This document shows positions 39,421-51,028 of a stretch of DNA of 64,000 nt, in pieces. Below the pieces are notes generated by a model. The model was not told the origin of the DNA. It saw only the letters and a list, made by a program, of their open reading frames with translations, and searched no databases. The stretch's first letter is position 1. Every line of letters begins with the position of its first letter. The position numbers were made by a program, and so were the translations under genes. Location: contig OU862919.1 of NCBI GenBank assembly GCA_917880885.1, positions 53,171,058 to 53,235,057 on the forward strand. The letters run 5' to 3'. The stretch is from Limnephilus marmoratus. Its lineage: Eukaryota > Arthropoda > Insecta > Trichoptera > Limnephilidae.

Positions 39421-40197
39421 TTAACACTTTCAAGAGAGAGAGAGAGTGAGAGTGTGTGAAAATGTTCAAAATATGGGATGGGTTTATACCTCTAACCGCG
39501 TTTTTCCCCGAAGTTTCCCAACAAGTTATTTCCTACCATTAATTTCCACCGCGATCACCTCCGTTCTGTTATGAAATAAGTTTTCATAGTAAACCCAAAA
39601 GTTACCCAAAAAGTTATTCAAATATAAAAAATATTAAATATTCATTCCATTTTCATGAGAATGTCAATAGATGTCGCATATCAAAAATAAAATTGAGAGT
39701 TATTAATATTATCTTAAATGATTAAATATACATTTTTTTATTCTTAAAGATAAAATTATTTCTACCTTAAAATAACTCCCAGTTTACTAGAACCCACAAT
39801 CTCAAAATCTAACCTAAACATAACCGCTGGAACGTTTTTGGTCACATTTTGGACAATTTGCAAACACCCCGAGCGCCAAAGTGTGACAAAATTGAAGAAA
39901 TATTTCAAACAAATTTACTGTGATAAGAGACACCTCGCATCTTTTTGAAATTATTATTATTGACATTCCGAAATAAAACCGAAATTTTTTAAATATTTTT
40001 TCTTAAAAATCATTGAACACATTTAAATAATGTTAACATTTAAAAAAAAAATCATGTTCGAATTAAAATTTATATCTGTTGTTATTAACTAGGTCGTAGA
40101 TAGAATACATAAGTCATAATATTTAATATTTTCCAAATAGGTACCACGTACTGGAATTATAAAATAAATAATACCTAGAAATCATGACATGTGTACA
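39421..40197. other. Unassigned; short GA microsatellite at 39433-39460
   Basis: AT-rich with one GAGAGAGAGAG run. No gene. Confidence 0.4.
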
Positions 40198-40315
40198 TAC
40201 AGGGTGGCGCAAAATTAATCATCCAATTTTGTTTTTGAATAACTTTTTTTACGAAATAAAAAAATATATTTTTAGTAACAGAAAAACTTTATTTCGACTT
40301 TTACAATTTTTTCTG

Positions 40316-41312
40316 TTAAGTGGAAAAGATGATATCCGTCAAGTATCTGCCGCCAGTGTTGATACACATTTGTGCCCGTTTAATCGCATTTTCCATAACT
40401 TTCCGCAAGATTTCCGGTGATAACTGTTCGTATTCCTGTCGAATATTCTCCTTAAGGGCTGCGATTATCTGAGGCTTGTTGGCATAAACCCCTGACTTCA
40501 AGTAGCCCCAAAGAAAGAAGTCTGGGATGGTTAAATCGGGCGATCTTGCTGGCCATGCCAAACCGCCAAAACGGAAGTTTGCGCGACCAGGAAACGCTTC
40601 CTTCAAAATATCCATTATGGCTCGTGCTATGTGTACGGTTGCACCGTCTTGTTGAAACCACATGCTCACCAAGCCCCGCTCATCTAATTCCGGCAGTAAG
40701 AAGCCATTTATCATGGCCCTGTAGCATTTGCCAGTAACAGTGACCGTAATGCCAATGGCGTCCTCAAAAAATTACTCCTCCCGCGTGAACGCCGTACCAC
40801 ACAGTGGCTTTGAATGGATGTAATGGCTCTTCGTGCATCACACGTAGATTTTCAGTGCCCCAGAAACGAAGGTTTTGTTTATTGACGTAACCGCCGTAAA
40901 GTGGAAACGCGCCTCGTCGCTCATGATGACTTTCGACACAAAATCGCTAAAGGCGTTTATGGGAAGTATTTATCTTACCAAATCAACACTTCTATATGTG
41001 TCACGGCAGTTAAATAAATGATTAGAAGGTTTTAATAGATTCTCTTTTAATTGTAATAGTCAAACACAATCGCGATACAATATTAAATATCAGAAAGTTG
41101 CAGAGCTAAATCTGATAGCTGTACACACCAGGACAATTCGGGACGGAATGATTTTGCGGTAGCATTTGGAACTACATCTAGTCTTTCCGGTGTGACCAGC
41201 ATTCAAAATTGCCAGTACATAAAATAAATTGTACATTAAACGGTACCTTGCCATACGTTAAAGCTAAAGTCGACACAATTATTCCACGCTCTTGCGGAGT
41301 AAAGCGCTCCAT
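40316..41312 (-). pseudogene. Mariner transposase, frameshifted
   Basis: Starts MERFTPQERGIIV at 41312. Motifs in order, in several frames: VIMSDEARF (first Asp), NLRFWG, WFQQDGATVH (second Asp), and WPARSPDLTIPDFFLWGYL (third Asp), with 41 residues between the second and third Asp (DD41D spacing). The last 132 codons (40714-40316) are open. The part from about 41230 to 40980 is not readable and may be partly deleted. Mariner transposases cut and paste at TA sites. Confidence 0.85.
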
Positions 41313-41394
41313 TGCTTGTTTGTTTGTATTCTGCAGCTGTCTAGTTCACAAATGTCAAATATGATTGACGTACGACGCCATTTGCAAAAAATAT

Positions 41395-41398
<4 letters not shown>

Positions 41399-41453
<55 letters not shown>

Positions 41454-42432
41454 TCCATTTACAATACACATGTAACATTAACTACATATATATGATACAA
41501 ATAACAAGTTATAGATTTTTTGCATTAACATGCCTCTTGAATTCTTCAAGGCTACTATTAAAAATATCGATAGTCTTGGAGGCGTTGTTTAACAGCGCCA
41601 TACCTCGTGTCATGCTATGCCGAGCCAGTACGTCCGTTCTGCCACGTGGGATACAAAGCAGATCATGGTGCCGTCCCTGGCTGTAGTTATTCGGTACGAA
41701 CAACTTATAGCATTCCAGAAGGTATGGGCTGTCTATTAAATTATTAATAATTTTGTACGCCGTTACTGCAAGGGCCCCACTCCTCCTCGAGTGGAGACTT
41801 TGGTAGCGCGTTTCGGCAAGCAAATCTTCGTGATGCATGAATCGCGGGTACTCTCCGTGCATTCTCAAATACATGTATCTCAAAAACTTTTTTTGAATCT
41901 GTTCTAATTTTTCAATATATTTTTGTTGGTATGGGGCCCATACAGCAGAGGCGTATTCAATTTTAGACCTTATAATGCAGTTGTACAGAGTCATCATGGC
42001 CTCGGGATTGGAAAATTGTTTGCAGAGTCTTATGACAAATCCGAGAAGCTTGTAGCATGATGTCGTCAACTGCAATATATGGTCCGAAAACGTAAGTTTG
42101 GGATCAAAGACTACCCCAAGGTCCTTGATGGATTTTACTTTTGACAATATATCATTTTTGATGCAATAATCGAATTTGATAGGGTTTCTCGAACGTGTAT
42201 ACGACATAGCGACACATTTTTTTGTATTAAAAAATAATTTATTTTCATCAGCCCATGATGAAATTGAATCTAAATCAGTTTGCAATTTGACACAATCTTG
42301 ACCATCACAAATTTTCTTAAGTAATTTTAGATCGTCAGCAAAAAGCAGGCAAGTGGAATGTTTGATGCATTCTTGAATGTCATCAATTAAGATTATAAAT
42401 AGTAGAGGACCTAGGTATATATAGTACTAACA
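41399..42432 (-). mobile_element. LINE D copy inserted in mariner
   Basis: About 52 consecutive T (41399-41451) is the poly(A) tail of a minus-strand LINE. Coding sequence runs from about 42420 to 41509. The copy is 5'-truncated inside the RT, just after PLLFIILIDD. Clear target duplications could not be seen in the AT-rich edges. Confidence 0.85.
41509..42420 (-). pseudogene. LINE D reverse transcriptase, C-terminal half
   Basis: The minus strand reads GPLLFIILIDDIQECIKH, LLFADDLKLLKKICDG (catalytic FADD), WADENKLFFNTKKC, IKDLGVVFDPKLTFS, ILQLTTSCYKLLGFVIRLCK, VWAPYQQKYIEKLEQIQKKF, and RGRTDVLARHSMTRGMALLN, then a stop at 41509. The frame is open from about 42420 on, so the truncation is recent by LINE standards. 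It is homologous to 35001-35694. Confidence 0.88.
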
Positions 42433-42469
42433 TCTTCCGATAGGGTGATTAATTTTGCGCCACCTTGTA

Positions 42470-42899
42470 ATTTTTTAATGAATCCTAAAAATATGGGATA
42501 AACGGTAAAATATATATGCATTCAATGGCTCTCTATCACTAAAAGCAGTTTTTGAATGAGGGCGGGGAATTTCCAAATCGTTTAAAAATTTCATAGCGCT
42601 CAAGGCTGAAATTGATAATACTTGTATTGCAGAACATTCCAATGGAAAACCCCGAGTAAGGCAGAGTTCCTCACATCAGCTAGTATTATTACGAAATTGT
42701 TAGCTTAAAACAATGAATATTCAAATCAATCCTGAAGTTTGATTTGTTTTCCCGGAAATACCATCGGTTTCAGTGTAGAGGAAGATAATATGGAAATGTA
42801 AAATGGCTACAAGACATTAGTTCAATAAGGAAACTTCTGACATGATTGAATATTGAACTAACAATCTGCTGATGTTACTATAATTCCATTAAGAATAAT
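42470..42899. other. Unassigned stretch
   Basis: Nothing recognised. Confidence 0.4.
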
Positions 42900-43110
42900 A
42901 TACGAACGATGGAAAGGCTGATAGAGATATTGAACGGAGGGTAAATGCAGGTAACTCCATTAATGGAGGACTGCACCGTAACTGTAACTGTCGGAAGAAG
43001 CGAAGTTAGCCGTCCACAATGGAGTGCTGGTATTTACCTTGATGTATGACAGGAAGGATAATATCGTTTGAGATCCGCAAAGAATGCAATTCAGACAAAT
43101 TTGACTTATT
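42900..43110 (+). pseudogene. LINE RT remnant
   Basis: Reads DRDIERRVNAGNSINGGL, then in another frame SEEAKLAVHNGVLVFTLMYD and RKDNIV. The IERRVNAGN...AKLAVHNGVL...LMY pattern is the RT thumb region of RTE/R4-like LINEs. Decayed. Confidence 0.65.
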
Positions 43111-43436
43111 TCTTGATTGTAATATGGAAAGAGAGAGTTTCTTCGCCATGTGGCATCATCAGTTCAAACCCAGAAATGTTGAGTTATTTCTCATTCTTAT
43201 ATATTGGATATTATAATTATTATTAGGTACCTATAATACAACATGAAAGCTTTTTATCCTCCTTTACCTTCTGGATGGTAAGGGGTAGAAAATTGGATTG
43301 ACCTTTCAAAAATAATGAACTTGTATGCTGAAAACCAATATTTCACATGAAATCTTTATAAATAATATAAAGCATAAATATTTTAGAATAATGAAATAAT
43401 TTTACTTTGTATAAACCACTTATTTGATGTGCAAAT

Positions 43437-43470
43437 CCGACCGGTTTCGGAACAAACGTTCCTTCGTCAG
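43437..43470 (-). ncRNA. Hammerhead ribozyme motif
   Basis: Minus strand: CTGACGA (43470-43464), stem II GGAAC/GTTCC with loop GTTT, GAAAC (43448-43444), CG, then GTC; predicted cleavage after 43439. Stem I starts TCC/GGA. Every conserved core base is present. Stem III is minimal (ACCGGT), self-complementary, and suited to dimer folding. Confidence 0.78.
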
Positions 43471-43566
43471 GGAAAGCTTATACTAATTTGACAGTTTCGA
43501 ACAATGTTTTATTATGGTAGGGGTGGAGCTGTTGCTAGATAATAATGTAGATTGGGTAGGTAGGTA

Positions 43567-43915
43567 TTAGTGTAGAGTGGGTGGGTAGGAGAACAAATCC
43601 ATGATTGGGCTATATGACAATATTTTTTGTTTGTTGATAATAGATTCATTATTTTTAAGGGATTTTTTAATTTCCAAGGCTTCTAAGTTATCTAAACGTT
43701 TTCCTTTATGATTAATATGAAGAATATTTATCCCTGTATTTTTTTCAAAACTATGGTTATTTTCAATGATATGGTTAGCAAACTCAGAAAAATTATTATT
43801 ATTAAGACACCTTAAATGTTCTTTGATTCTGATTTCAAAATTACGAGTGGTTTTTCCAATATAAAATGAGGGATAATCATTGCATTTGAGTTTATATATT
43901 ATGTTTTTTTATTTC
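43567..43915 (-). pseudogene. Penelope GIY-YIG endonuclease domain
   Basis: About 115 residues on the minus strand: IIYKLKCND then SFYIGKTTRNFEIRIKEHLR, FANHIIENNHSF, ILHINHKGKRLDNLEALEI, and a stop at 43567. The Y-x-K, YIG, R and E positions fit the GIY-YIG nuclease fold carried C-terminal to the RT in Penelope-like elements, where it nicks the target. An in-frame TAA lies just upstream at about 43918. Confidence 0.82.
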
Positions 43916-44150
43916 ATAATATTTTGTCTGAAGCACCAAATTTTTTTCTAAATTTTGTAGGTAAAAACGTATTTAAGCCTGGAATACAATTTAAATCACT
44001 CTTTGCTAATTGAGCTCCAACAAATCCTTTATGCCCTCAAAAATTAGGCCTCACCAAATAAATTGGTTTTTTCATACATTCACATGCTCAATTAGAAAAA
44101 GCTCTATTTGAAAATTTTTAACTATGTAGTAATATGCCGGTGGAGATTGA

Positions 44151-44505
44151 ATTTTTTGTCTTTACAAACAGTTATAGTTAACTCAGTGTGCATCGTTATA
44201 CTCTTTCACCGGCGAGGAAAAACAACTCTTTGTCTCGTTTACGCCTGCTTATTATTACTAGCGGAAGAGGGATAGCAAATGCATAAATACAATGGTTGTA
44301 AAAGAAGATTATAAGGAAGCTTACAGCGTGTTCTGTATCTATTATAACAGTTCCAGTTATATCAAGTGCACGATGTCGCGAGTAAAATAATCTCAGTGTT
44401 TTACCTCCCTTCTTTCCTTCTTGGTGGGTACCTATCTATTATTATATTCAAATCAATAGTTTTAATATGAATTCATAGATTGTTTTGCAAATTATTCTTC
44501 TTTTA
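44151..44505. other. Unassigned stretch
   Basis: Nothing recognised. Confidence 0.4.
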
Positions 44506-45235
44506 GGAACGATCTTCGAAGCAACCTTCCGAACAGGACCTCCATTGATATGCTTGGTGTAACTCTAAGTGACCAGCTCAGGTACGGGGGCTCCATTGAA
44601 ACCAGAGTTAAGTTAGCCTCTCAGAAACTGGGCGTACTGTACAGGGCCCGCAGATACTTTAATAGTACCCAACTGCTAACCCTGTACAAATCGCAAGTGC
44701 GCCCCACGGTTGAATTTGGCAGCCACCTCTGGTCTGGAGCTCCAAAATACCTAAAAAAAACCCTTGACTCTGTGCAGAAACGGGCGGTCCGTTTGATAGA
44801 TTCTCCCATCTTAACAGACGGACTGCAATCTTTAGAGCATAGGCGTCAGGTGGGAATGCTGTCCTTGTTCTACCGGTATTACAATGGAAGATGCTCCGAG
44901 GAACTAGCATCATTGATCCCCTCGGCACCGGTGCATAGTCGGGAAACACGCCAAACACGCGCCCAACATTTGTACACGGTTGACATTACTCACATGAGAA
45001 CGGGTCGTTTCTATGACTCGTTCTTGAGTTCAACGGCTCGGCTGTGGAACGATTTGCCGGCCTCTGTGTTTCCTCCCTTCTACATCATGGGTCTCTTCAA
45101 GACCCATGTTCACTCCTTCCTTTCCTCAAAAAGACCCTCCACACAGCATCTACAAAGATGACATAGGCCCTGAGGGAAATTATTTTCCTCAGGGCCTCCT
45201 GTGTGGTGTTAATGTAAAAAAAAAAAAAAAAAAAA
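44506..45235 (+). mobile_element. LINE A copy, 5'-truncated, intact 3' end
   Basis: LINE A sequence from the SIDMLGVTLSDQ segment to a poly(A) tail of about 20 A. It gives the uninterrupted version of the Harbinger target (GTGACCAGCTCAGG at 44566-44579). 3' stems CTCCACACAG/CTGTGTGG and GGCCCTGAGGG/CCTCAGGGCC are intact. Confidence 0.88.
44550..45161 (+). CDS. LINE A RT C-terminal domain, open but partial
   Basis: A 203-residue frame with no stop: LGVTLSDQLRYGGSIETRVK, LGVLYRARRYFN, QVRPTVEFGSHLWSG, LEHRRQVGMLSLFYRYYNG, TRLWNDLPASVF-like, then LSSKRPSTQH. It is the thumb/C-terminal region only; the catalytic palm and endonuclease are absent, so no enzyme can be made. Openness shows a fairly recent insertion. 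Confidence 0.8.
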   Translation: MLGVTLSDQLRYGGSIETRVKLASQKLGVLYRARRYFNSTQLLTLYKSQVRPTVEFGSHLWSGAPKYLKKTLDSVQKRAVRLIDSPILTDGLQSLEHRRQVGMLSLFYRYYNGRCSEELASLIPSAPVHSRETRQTRAQHLYTVDITHMRTGRFYDSFLSSTARLWNDLPASVFPPFYIMGLFKTHVHSFLSSKRPSTQHLQR

Positions 45236-45399
45236 ATCTGTGCAAAATTATAATTACTCGTTGCAAGTAGCAAACGGTATAAGTGAGCACAAAATAGGAA
45301 TCCGTATTCCCTCGCCTTTCAAAGGCCAGCTTGCAGGTAAAACGTTCCTGATTATAACGGTAAGCTTACAGCTTTAGCTAGGGAAGCTTTTGAAATCAG

Positions 45400-45920
45400 A
45401 AAGAACTTCATTACATAGATAAAATCAAGTCGCTCAAAATGTATGTGCGCGTTAATCTTTTAAACTACGCAACGGATTTTCATACGGTTTTCACCAATAG
45501 ATAGAGTGATTAAAGAGGAATGTTTTATGTATAATACATGCAAATTATATTAGAGAAAAGCCGAGAAATTCAAAGAAAACATATTTTTGTGCGATTTAAA
45601 ACGGCTGGCGGGCCGTACAATAGTCACTTTTGAAATTCGTTCTACGGAAGAAATTGGAAAATAGATGTCCTAGAGTAAGTAGGTATTTGATTTTCCCTTT
45701 TCAAATATCCATTGTTGCATTGCAAGCATTGTCTAATTAGTGGCGATCGCTCGAATTGCATTACATAGTATAAAATGAAGTCGCTCAAAATGTATGTGCG
45801 CATAGATCTTTTAAACTACGAAACAGATTTTCATGCGGTCTTACCAATAGATAGAGAGATTCAAGGGGAAGGTTTATATGTATAATACATGCTTATTATA
45901 GTAGAGAAAAGACGAGAAAT
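45400..45920. repeat. Direct duplication of a dispersed repeat, two units
   Basis: AAGTCGCTCAAAATGTATGT, TTTTAAACTACG, CCAATAGATAGAG and TATGTATAATACATGC occur in this order at about 45430-45560 and again at 45780-45910, about 350 bases apart. I know similar text from many insect genomes, but the element type is not certain. Confidence 0.6.
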
Positions 45921-46959
45921 TCAAATATTCAATTCAGGCAGCGGGCGTCGGGCAGCTGGCAAGCGGGTGGTGTGGATTTTATAAAGGTTATGTAATGGCG
46001 TTGTGTTTCGTTAGCCACAGCAACGTGTGGCCGTTTCTGCTAGTTTTCAATAAAAATACGAAAAACACACAACTCATCAAATTAAACGCCCGAAACCGGA
46101 AATTTCGATTCGAAATAATAGTACCTACAAAATATTTCACGTTCTTGATGTGTTTGATTGCTCAACGAAAATCCCATTTCCGCCACGCAGTTTCCGCTCA
46201 ATAAATGGATGTTTTTTTTTATTTTATAATGCCAAACCCATAATTCCATAATAGGTTTCGGAATTGCCGCTATTAACACAGCATGTTCTTTATTCGCAAA
46301 AAAAGAGTTCACGGAAAAACATGTTTTCATCTATAATTTGAGCGAACATTTACTGAATAAATCCGAAAGAGTGCAAATCTGATGTGAACGCATATAATAA
46401 ATATGGTTTAGACAGGTAGAGTGGATGGATGGAGAGAGAGAGTACTTTTTTTTAAGAGAAAAAAATGAGTGATTTGCGGATATTTTTGTTATTGATGGAT
46501 TGTATTTTGAGTAGGTAAGTACCTACATTTTTTCTTGAAAAGATTTTTAATTCACAGTCATGAACTTTCCCAAATACATTTGCGTGGTAAAAAAAATGTT
46601 AGACGAAGCGATGCTGGCAGTTCACAAATAGAGTTTGCATACCACACGAAGTGCCAAGCAGGCAGGACGAATGGCGATTAAATTGTCGTGGATGATGTCG
46701 TCATTTTCAAATGAAGACCTAAAATTGCGCTGTAGGTACAAATGTATTGTTATTATTATTAACATCGATGTGTAAAGACAGTCAGTGTAGCTTTCTATCG
46801 TAATACATCTGCCTACACCTGCAGGAAATGGCGTGTTAGTTCGTAAAGTGTTGGATCACATTCGTGAAATCAATGGTTAATAATGGCATTAATCCCGTAC
46901 AACGCGCTCAGCCGCTCCCAGCTTGCAAGAAAGATAATAAATGCTTGAAAATTGATGGG
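45921..46959. other. Unassigned stretch
   Basis: No recognisable gene. Confidence 0.4.
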
Positions 46960-47410
46960 AAGGCTCGTATACTTAATTTTTGCCGTTATCTACACACAAA
47001 TCCGTGTTCAACGCTGCGGCAAGAATCATCACCGGCGTATCTAAATATTCCCATATTTCTGAGTATCTCAAAAATCTTCACTGGCTCAAGTGTTCTGAAA
47101 GAATCCCGTTTATGCTCTGCTGGATTTTTTTAAGTCCCTTAACGGAATGGCTCCGGCTTACTTATCGAAAATGTTTATTCCAGAAAATTCCAATTCTCAT
47201 CAATCAACCCTCAGGTCAGCAGCAACATCACCTATATGAAGGTTGAAGGAACCAAAGGGCACACCAGATACTAAATTCGATGAACGTGCTTTCGGAGTAC
47301 CAGGACCTAAAGCCTGGAATGGACTACCTCACGAGTTAAAAATGATCACAGATTCAGCAGAATTTAGAGCTAAATTTAAAATTCACCTTTTCATATCATA
47401 GTCATATAGT
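46960..47410 (+). pseudogene. LINE RT C-terminal remnant (CR1/L2-like)
   Basis: Reads KSVFNAAARIITGVSKYSHI, EYLKNLHWLKCSERIPFML, then frameshifted YEVEGTKGHTR, GPKAWNGLPHELKMI and AEFRAKFKIHLF. The NAAARxxTG...LHWL...RI...WN-LP...F pattern is the RT end of CR1/L2-like LINEs. Several frameshifts. Confidence 0.8.
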
Positions 47411-48149
47411 CATATCCTTAAGTCGCGGCCCGCGACATTGTAAATAACTTATTGGGTAAAAATATAAGCAAATTCTTATTTTAAGCTTTTGTAAAGGTCA
47501 TTTCATGGAAATCTCTAGTTCTAAAGAGTCCTAAATTCTCTAGTCTTTCAAAATAAATATTTACTCAACTTTGGCATTCATCTTCTTATAAATGTAAAAC
47601 ACATGAGGGTAGCAAAGGTTAATCATGTCATGTCCAGTGCTTAAAATATATGTCCTCCATGTGCAAAGTCGTATCTTCCCCAAGCATAAACTTTCTAATG
47701 AAGTGTCTCTATCGGAAGTGACCTGCCAGGTAAGTATATTTCTGTACCTATCTATTTGTAATTAATAAAATTAGATAGAGCCTAAGAATTCATAATACAT
47801 GTAAAGCGCCCTTGAGGTGATTGTTCACAAAAATTTCATTAGTTGGGAGCGGATGTGTGCGTTGTGTTTACAGAACGAACGTCCTGTGTGGATGGAATTA
47901 ATGATTTTTGTTTCTCGGAGTACAAAAATATATTTTTTCCTATGTAAATACTACGTAATAATGCATTTCATTTCTTCATTTGTGGATACAGTAGTCCCAG
48001 AAAGAGGTCGTACGTGACATCATTAATCCTTAAGTATTACACTAGGTTTCAAATACATTCTTCTCTCCGGCTACCGCTCCTCTTTACTTCTCAGTGTTGT
48101 TTGAACCGTATTGGGAGCAGAACGCCACTAGTCTTTGTTTTCAAGATAT
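47411..48149. other. Unassigned; LINE 3' UTR then AT-rich sequence
   Basis: The first 100 bases are probably 3' UTR of the preceding LINE. Nothing else recognised. Confidence 0.35.
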
Positions 48150-48153
48150 TTAA

Positions 48154-48726
48154 CCCGCCATTGGTAACCTATATGTCTGTGAGACCGGGTAATTCGAAAA
48201 AGTGTAATAATTTTTTACCGTTCATCGAATCGCACTGCGATTTTGAGTAGCTGCCTTATTCCACGCCCCCTACCGCCAGTCTACCCCGCGACAGCGATAC
48301 GGACGCACGTTATAGAGTTTTGATACCAACCCGATGCGTGAGACCGGCATCACCAACAAAGTAAGTCAAATGGTTATTGGTAATTTTATAAGGGAAAAAA
48401 AACGTAAGTATTTACGTTTCAACTGTCATAAGACTGACGAAGACTGATTTTGTCGTTAAATATTTAAGATTGTTGGGTGTAAATAAAAATTGTTAAAATA
48501 TTTCATAATTTTAATGCATCTAAAGATATTCTGATACGTTAATAAAAAAAATAATTGATTTAAGGAATACCTATGTTTTGTTGACAGAAAAAGATATCAT
48601 TTTATAAACTTTCCTATGAAAAGTATCATGAACAGTGAATTATTGAAAATCTGGTAGTCAAAAACCCCGGTGCGTGAGACCGGGGTCACCAACGATGTAG
48701 GTTAAATTTACGTCACCAATGGCGGG
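48154..48726. mobile_element. piggyBac-type MITE with TTAA target duplication
   Basis: TTAA at 48150-48153 and 48727-48730 flank inverted ends CCCGCCATTGGTAACCTA and the complement of CCCGCCATTGGTGACGTA. Internal copies of GTGAGACCGG occur near 48179, 48338 and 48675. TTAA duplication plus CCC-starting ends are the signature of piggyBac elements. No transposase; a 78-codon frame at the left end is chance. Confidence 0.82.
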
Positions 48727-48874
48727 TTAACAAGTCGGATCCAAATGAAACCAGTGTAGTATTAGTGCGCCGTTAGTGATTTGAAAATCGGATGAAACGG
48801 AAATGCGTCACAACTCAGTTCTACACAAATACTCGGTTCTAATATAATGCGGCAAATTCGCGCTTTAGCGCGTG

Positions 48875-48925
48875 CCTTCGATAGCGCAGTGGGAAAGGTG
48901 CCTGACAAATCTCAGCAGCCAATGA
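48875..48925 (+). other. tRNA-Tyr-like 5' half
   Basis: CCTTCGATAGCGCAGTGGG resembles the 5' half of an animal tRNA-Tyr with an A-box; the 3' half is missing. Probably a pseudogene or a SINE head scrap. Confidence 0.35.
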
Positions 48926-49301
48926 GACAGACATCAAGAGAACGGAGAAAAATCCTACGAAATAAAAAAAACTTTTAATTTTGTGAAATCAATATCCAAT
49001 CTTCAAACCACTTAAAAAAAACAGACAAAAGAAAAGAAACTTTCTAGTTTCACTTCTACCGTGTATGAATTACACACTCTGATTTTAATATTTTAGTGTT
49101 AATGAACTACCTATTTGTCCGTAAATAAATATATAAGTATTTAAAGTTATTGACTGATGAATATTTTGAGAAAATTTTTCAAAGGTTATTCCTTAGCTTT
49201 TACTAAGAACCGAATCTAAATCTGATTGCACAGCACCGAGTTATAATATACACGCTAAGTGCTCGTATTTTTTTGTTATTGTTTGTCACATATATATATA
49301 A
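48926..49301. other. Unassigned stretch
   Basis: Nothing recognised. Confidence 0.4.
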
Positions 49302-49640
49302 TTTGGGAGGCGGGAATGGGTACCGCCGCCCCAGGAACCATTTATTGGATAACCAACACCTTTGCATAGGTAACCCTAAATGGTTTGGTACGTTTGGTGA
49401 CTTAACACGGGTGCCCGGGTTCAAGCGGTGAGGTTTGTCCGGATCAGGCGGCGGATGATCTGGATACACTGAACCCTCGATTCCTACCAACCCCTCTTAA
49501 CTTTTTCCTTCCCAGAGCCTCCTCTACTTCCTTTCCTTAAAAAGACCCTCCACACACCATTCCCAAAGATGACATAGGCCCTGAGGGAAATAATTTTTTT
49601 CAGGGCCTCCTGTGTGGAGCTAATGAAAAAAAATTATATA
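49302..49640 (+). mobile_element. SINE2 copy
   Basis: Head GGGAGGCGGGAATGGGTACC, then TTTGGTGACTTAACACGGG, GGCGGCGGATGATCTGG, and the LINE A-type tail CCCTGAGGG...CAGGGCC, TGTGTGGAGCTAATG, A-run. Confidence 0.82.
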
Positions 49641-50409
49641 TATACGTTATAGGTTTTTTTTTTATCAGGAAAGATTTTTCTTTTTTTAATTAGTTTTTGT
49701 ATACATACATATGTAACATAATCATGAGTAATTAAATATGCAAAATTGATTAAAAAAACTGTAAAAACACATATATGTATACAATATACCTATAACCTTT
49801 ACGAGAGTGCAATAATTACTCGTGTGTAAAGGGAAGAACAAAAATAAGTTCTATAAATTAAAATTAAAAATTATAACACAAATATATACGTGCATAAATA
49901 AAAAATAATAATATTTATATATATAATATAAAAAATCAATTGCCAATGCGACTCTAGGTAGCCAAACTATTTAAGATATCATTGTTATATAATATGTATT
50001 ATAATAATATTTTTATGTAGAATATTTTGATATCTAAGGAGCATCACGTAGGGTCTATTGCATATATTTGTGTATTTCTCTCTCTCTGTAAAAACTTGTT
50101 AACGTTTTCTTTTATGTATCTTGCATTTTGTCATGTATTATTTATGACATTTAATCAGTCACCTGTAAATTTTGTAATTACTAACATACGTACTAGTTTA
50201 TTTTCTATGCCATTCACAATTTAAAAACTTTCTCTTTTATTGTAATGCACTATCTTTCCTTAAATTTATCTGTATACCTACCTTTCATATTATGATGTTT
50301 ACTAGTTATGTTTTTATAGTTTATCTTTTTTATTAAAAAAAACTGTCTCTGTATTATAAACTTGTCATGTAAAGCCCATCAGGGCGTTGAAAATTAATAA
50401 ATAAATAAA
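49641..50409. other. Unassigned AT-rich stretch
   Basis: The short frame 50027-50224 is not recognised. Confidence 0.4.
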
Positions 50410-51028
50410 ATAAATTATTTTCATTAGCTCCACCCATAAGACCTTAAAGAAAAAAATTCCCTCAGACTATATGTCATCTTCGGAGATGTTGCGTGGAGGG
50501 TCATTTTAAGGAAAGAAAGGAGAAAAAGGTCTGGGAAGGAAAAAGGAAAGAGGAGTGGGTAGGAATCTGGGGGGTCACTGGAGGTTGCCCACCACTTTCC
50601 CACGGCGTTCTAAGGAAACAGATGGTTTCCTCCTTTGCCGTACACGTCAGGACTCTAATTTTTATTTATAAAGAAGCTATTTTTTATTAAAATGACTAGA
50701 CTTCCAATGTCCGGGCATACATTGTTAGCAGGCAGTATGCGAGTGCGTACATGAATCTGGGGGTCAATGTATCCAGGAGAGACGGTGCAAGGTCGAGAGA
50801 GTCTGGTTGGAGAGGTGTAGATTAGGTCTCTCCCGATCCGGCCCGCCACGCAGTAGATGGGCAAACGCATTCGCCACCAAGACGTAGAAAAATCTCACCG
50901 CATGAACCCTGGCAACAAAGCTGAGCCTTCAAACATAGTCAACCACTCGGGGTGACATATGGCAGAGGTGTCGGTTATACAACAATGGTTCCCGGGGTGG
51001 CGGTACCCATGTCCGCCTCCCAAATTGT
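50410..51028 (-). mobile_element. SINE2 copy, longer form
   Basis: Minus strand: GGGAGGCGGACATGGGTACC head at 51025, the internal part TGCGTGGCGGGCCGGATCGG, an extra segment of about 170 bases (about 50580-50755), and the 3' end at about 50425. The tail stems have point changes. Confidence 0.7.

Larger units (their letters stand above)
40200..42467 (-). mobile_element. Tc1/mariner transposon split by a LINE
   Basis: Terminal inverted repeats: AGGGTGGCGCAAAATTAATC at 40201 and the complement of AAGGTGGCGCAAAATTAATC ending at 42466. TA dinucleotides lie at 40198-40199 and 42468-42469. The transposase is on the minus strand at 41312-40316. A poly(A)-tailed LINE D copy is inserted at about 41399-42432; without it the element is about 1.2 kb. 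Confidence 0.92.
43396..44150 (-). mobile_element. Penelope-like element, 3' part, minus strand
   Basis: Contains the GIY-YIG endonuclease remnant, a 3' UTR with CTACCCACCC repeats and a hammerhead at its end. It shares its last 480 bases with both arms of the palindrome at 58.3-59.0 kb. The RT is missing; above 43,920 only scraps (LNCIPGLNTFLPTKFRKKFG) are readable. Confidence 0.82.

Noticed and set aside
41399..41451. Assembly gap filler or homopolymer error
   Set aside because: It is followed directly by a LINE 3' UTR and RT in the right orientation, so it is a poly(A) tail, although its exact length is uncertain.
48014..48250. Hypothetical protein at the left end of the piggyBac-type MITE
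   Set aside because: It spans the element border and its inverted repeat, so it is not a conserved gene.
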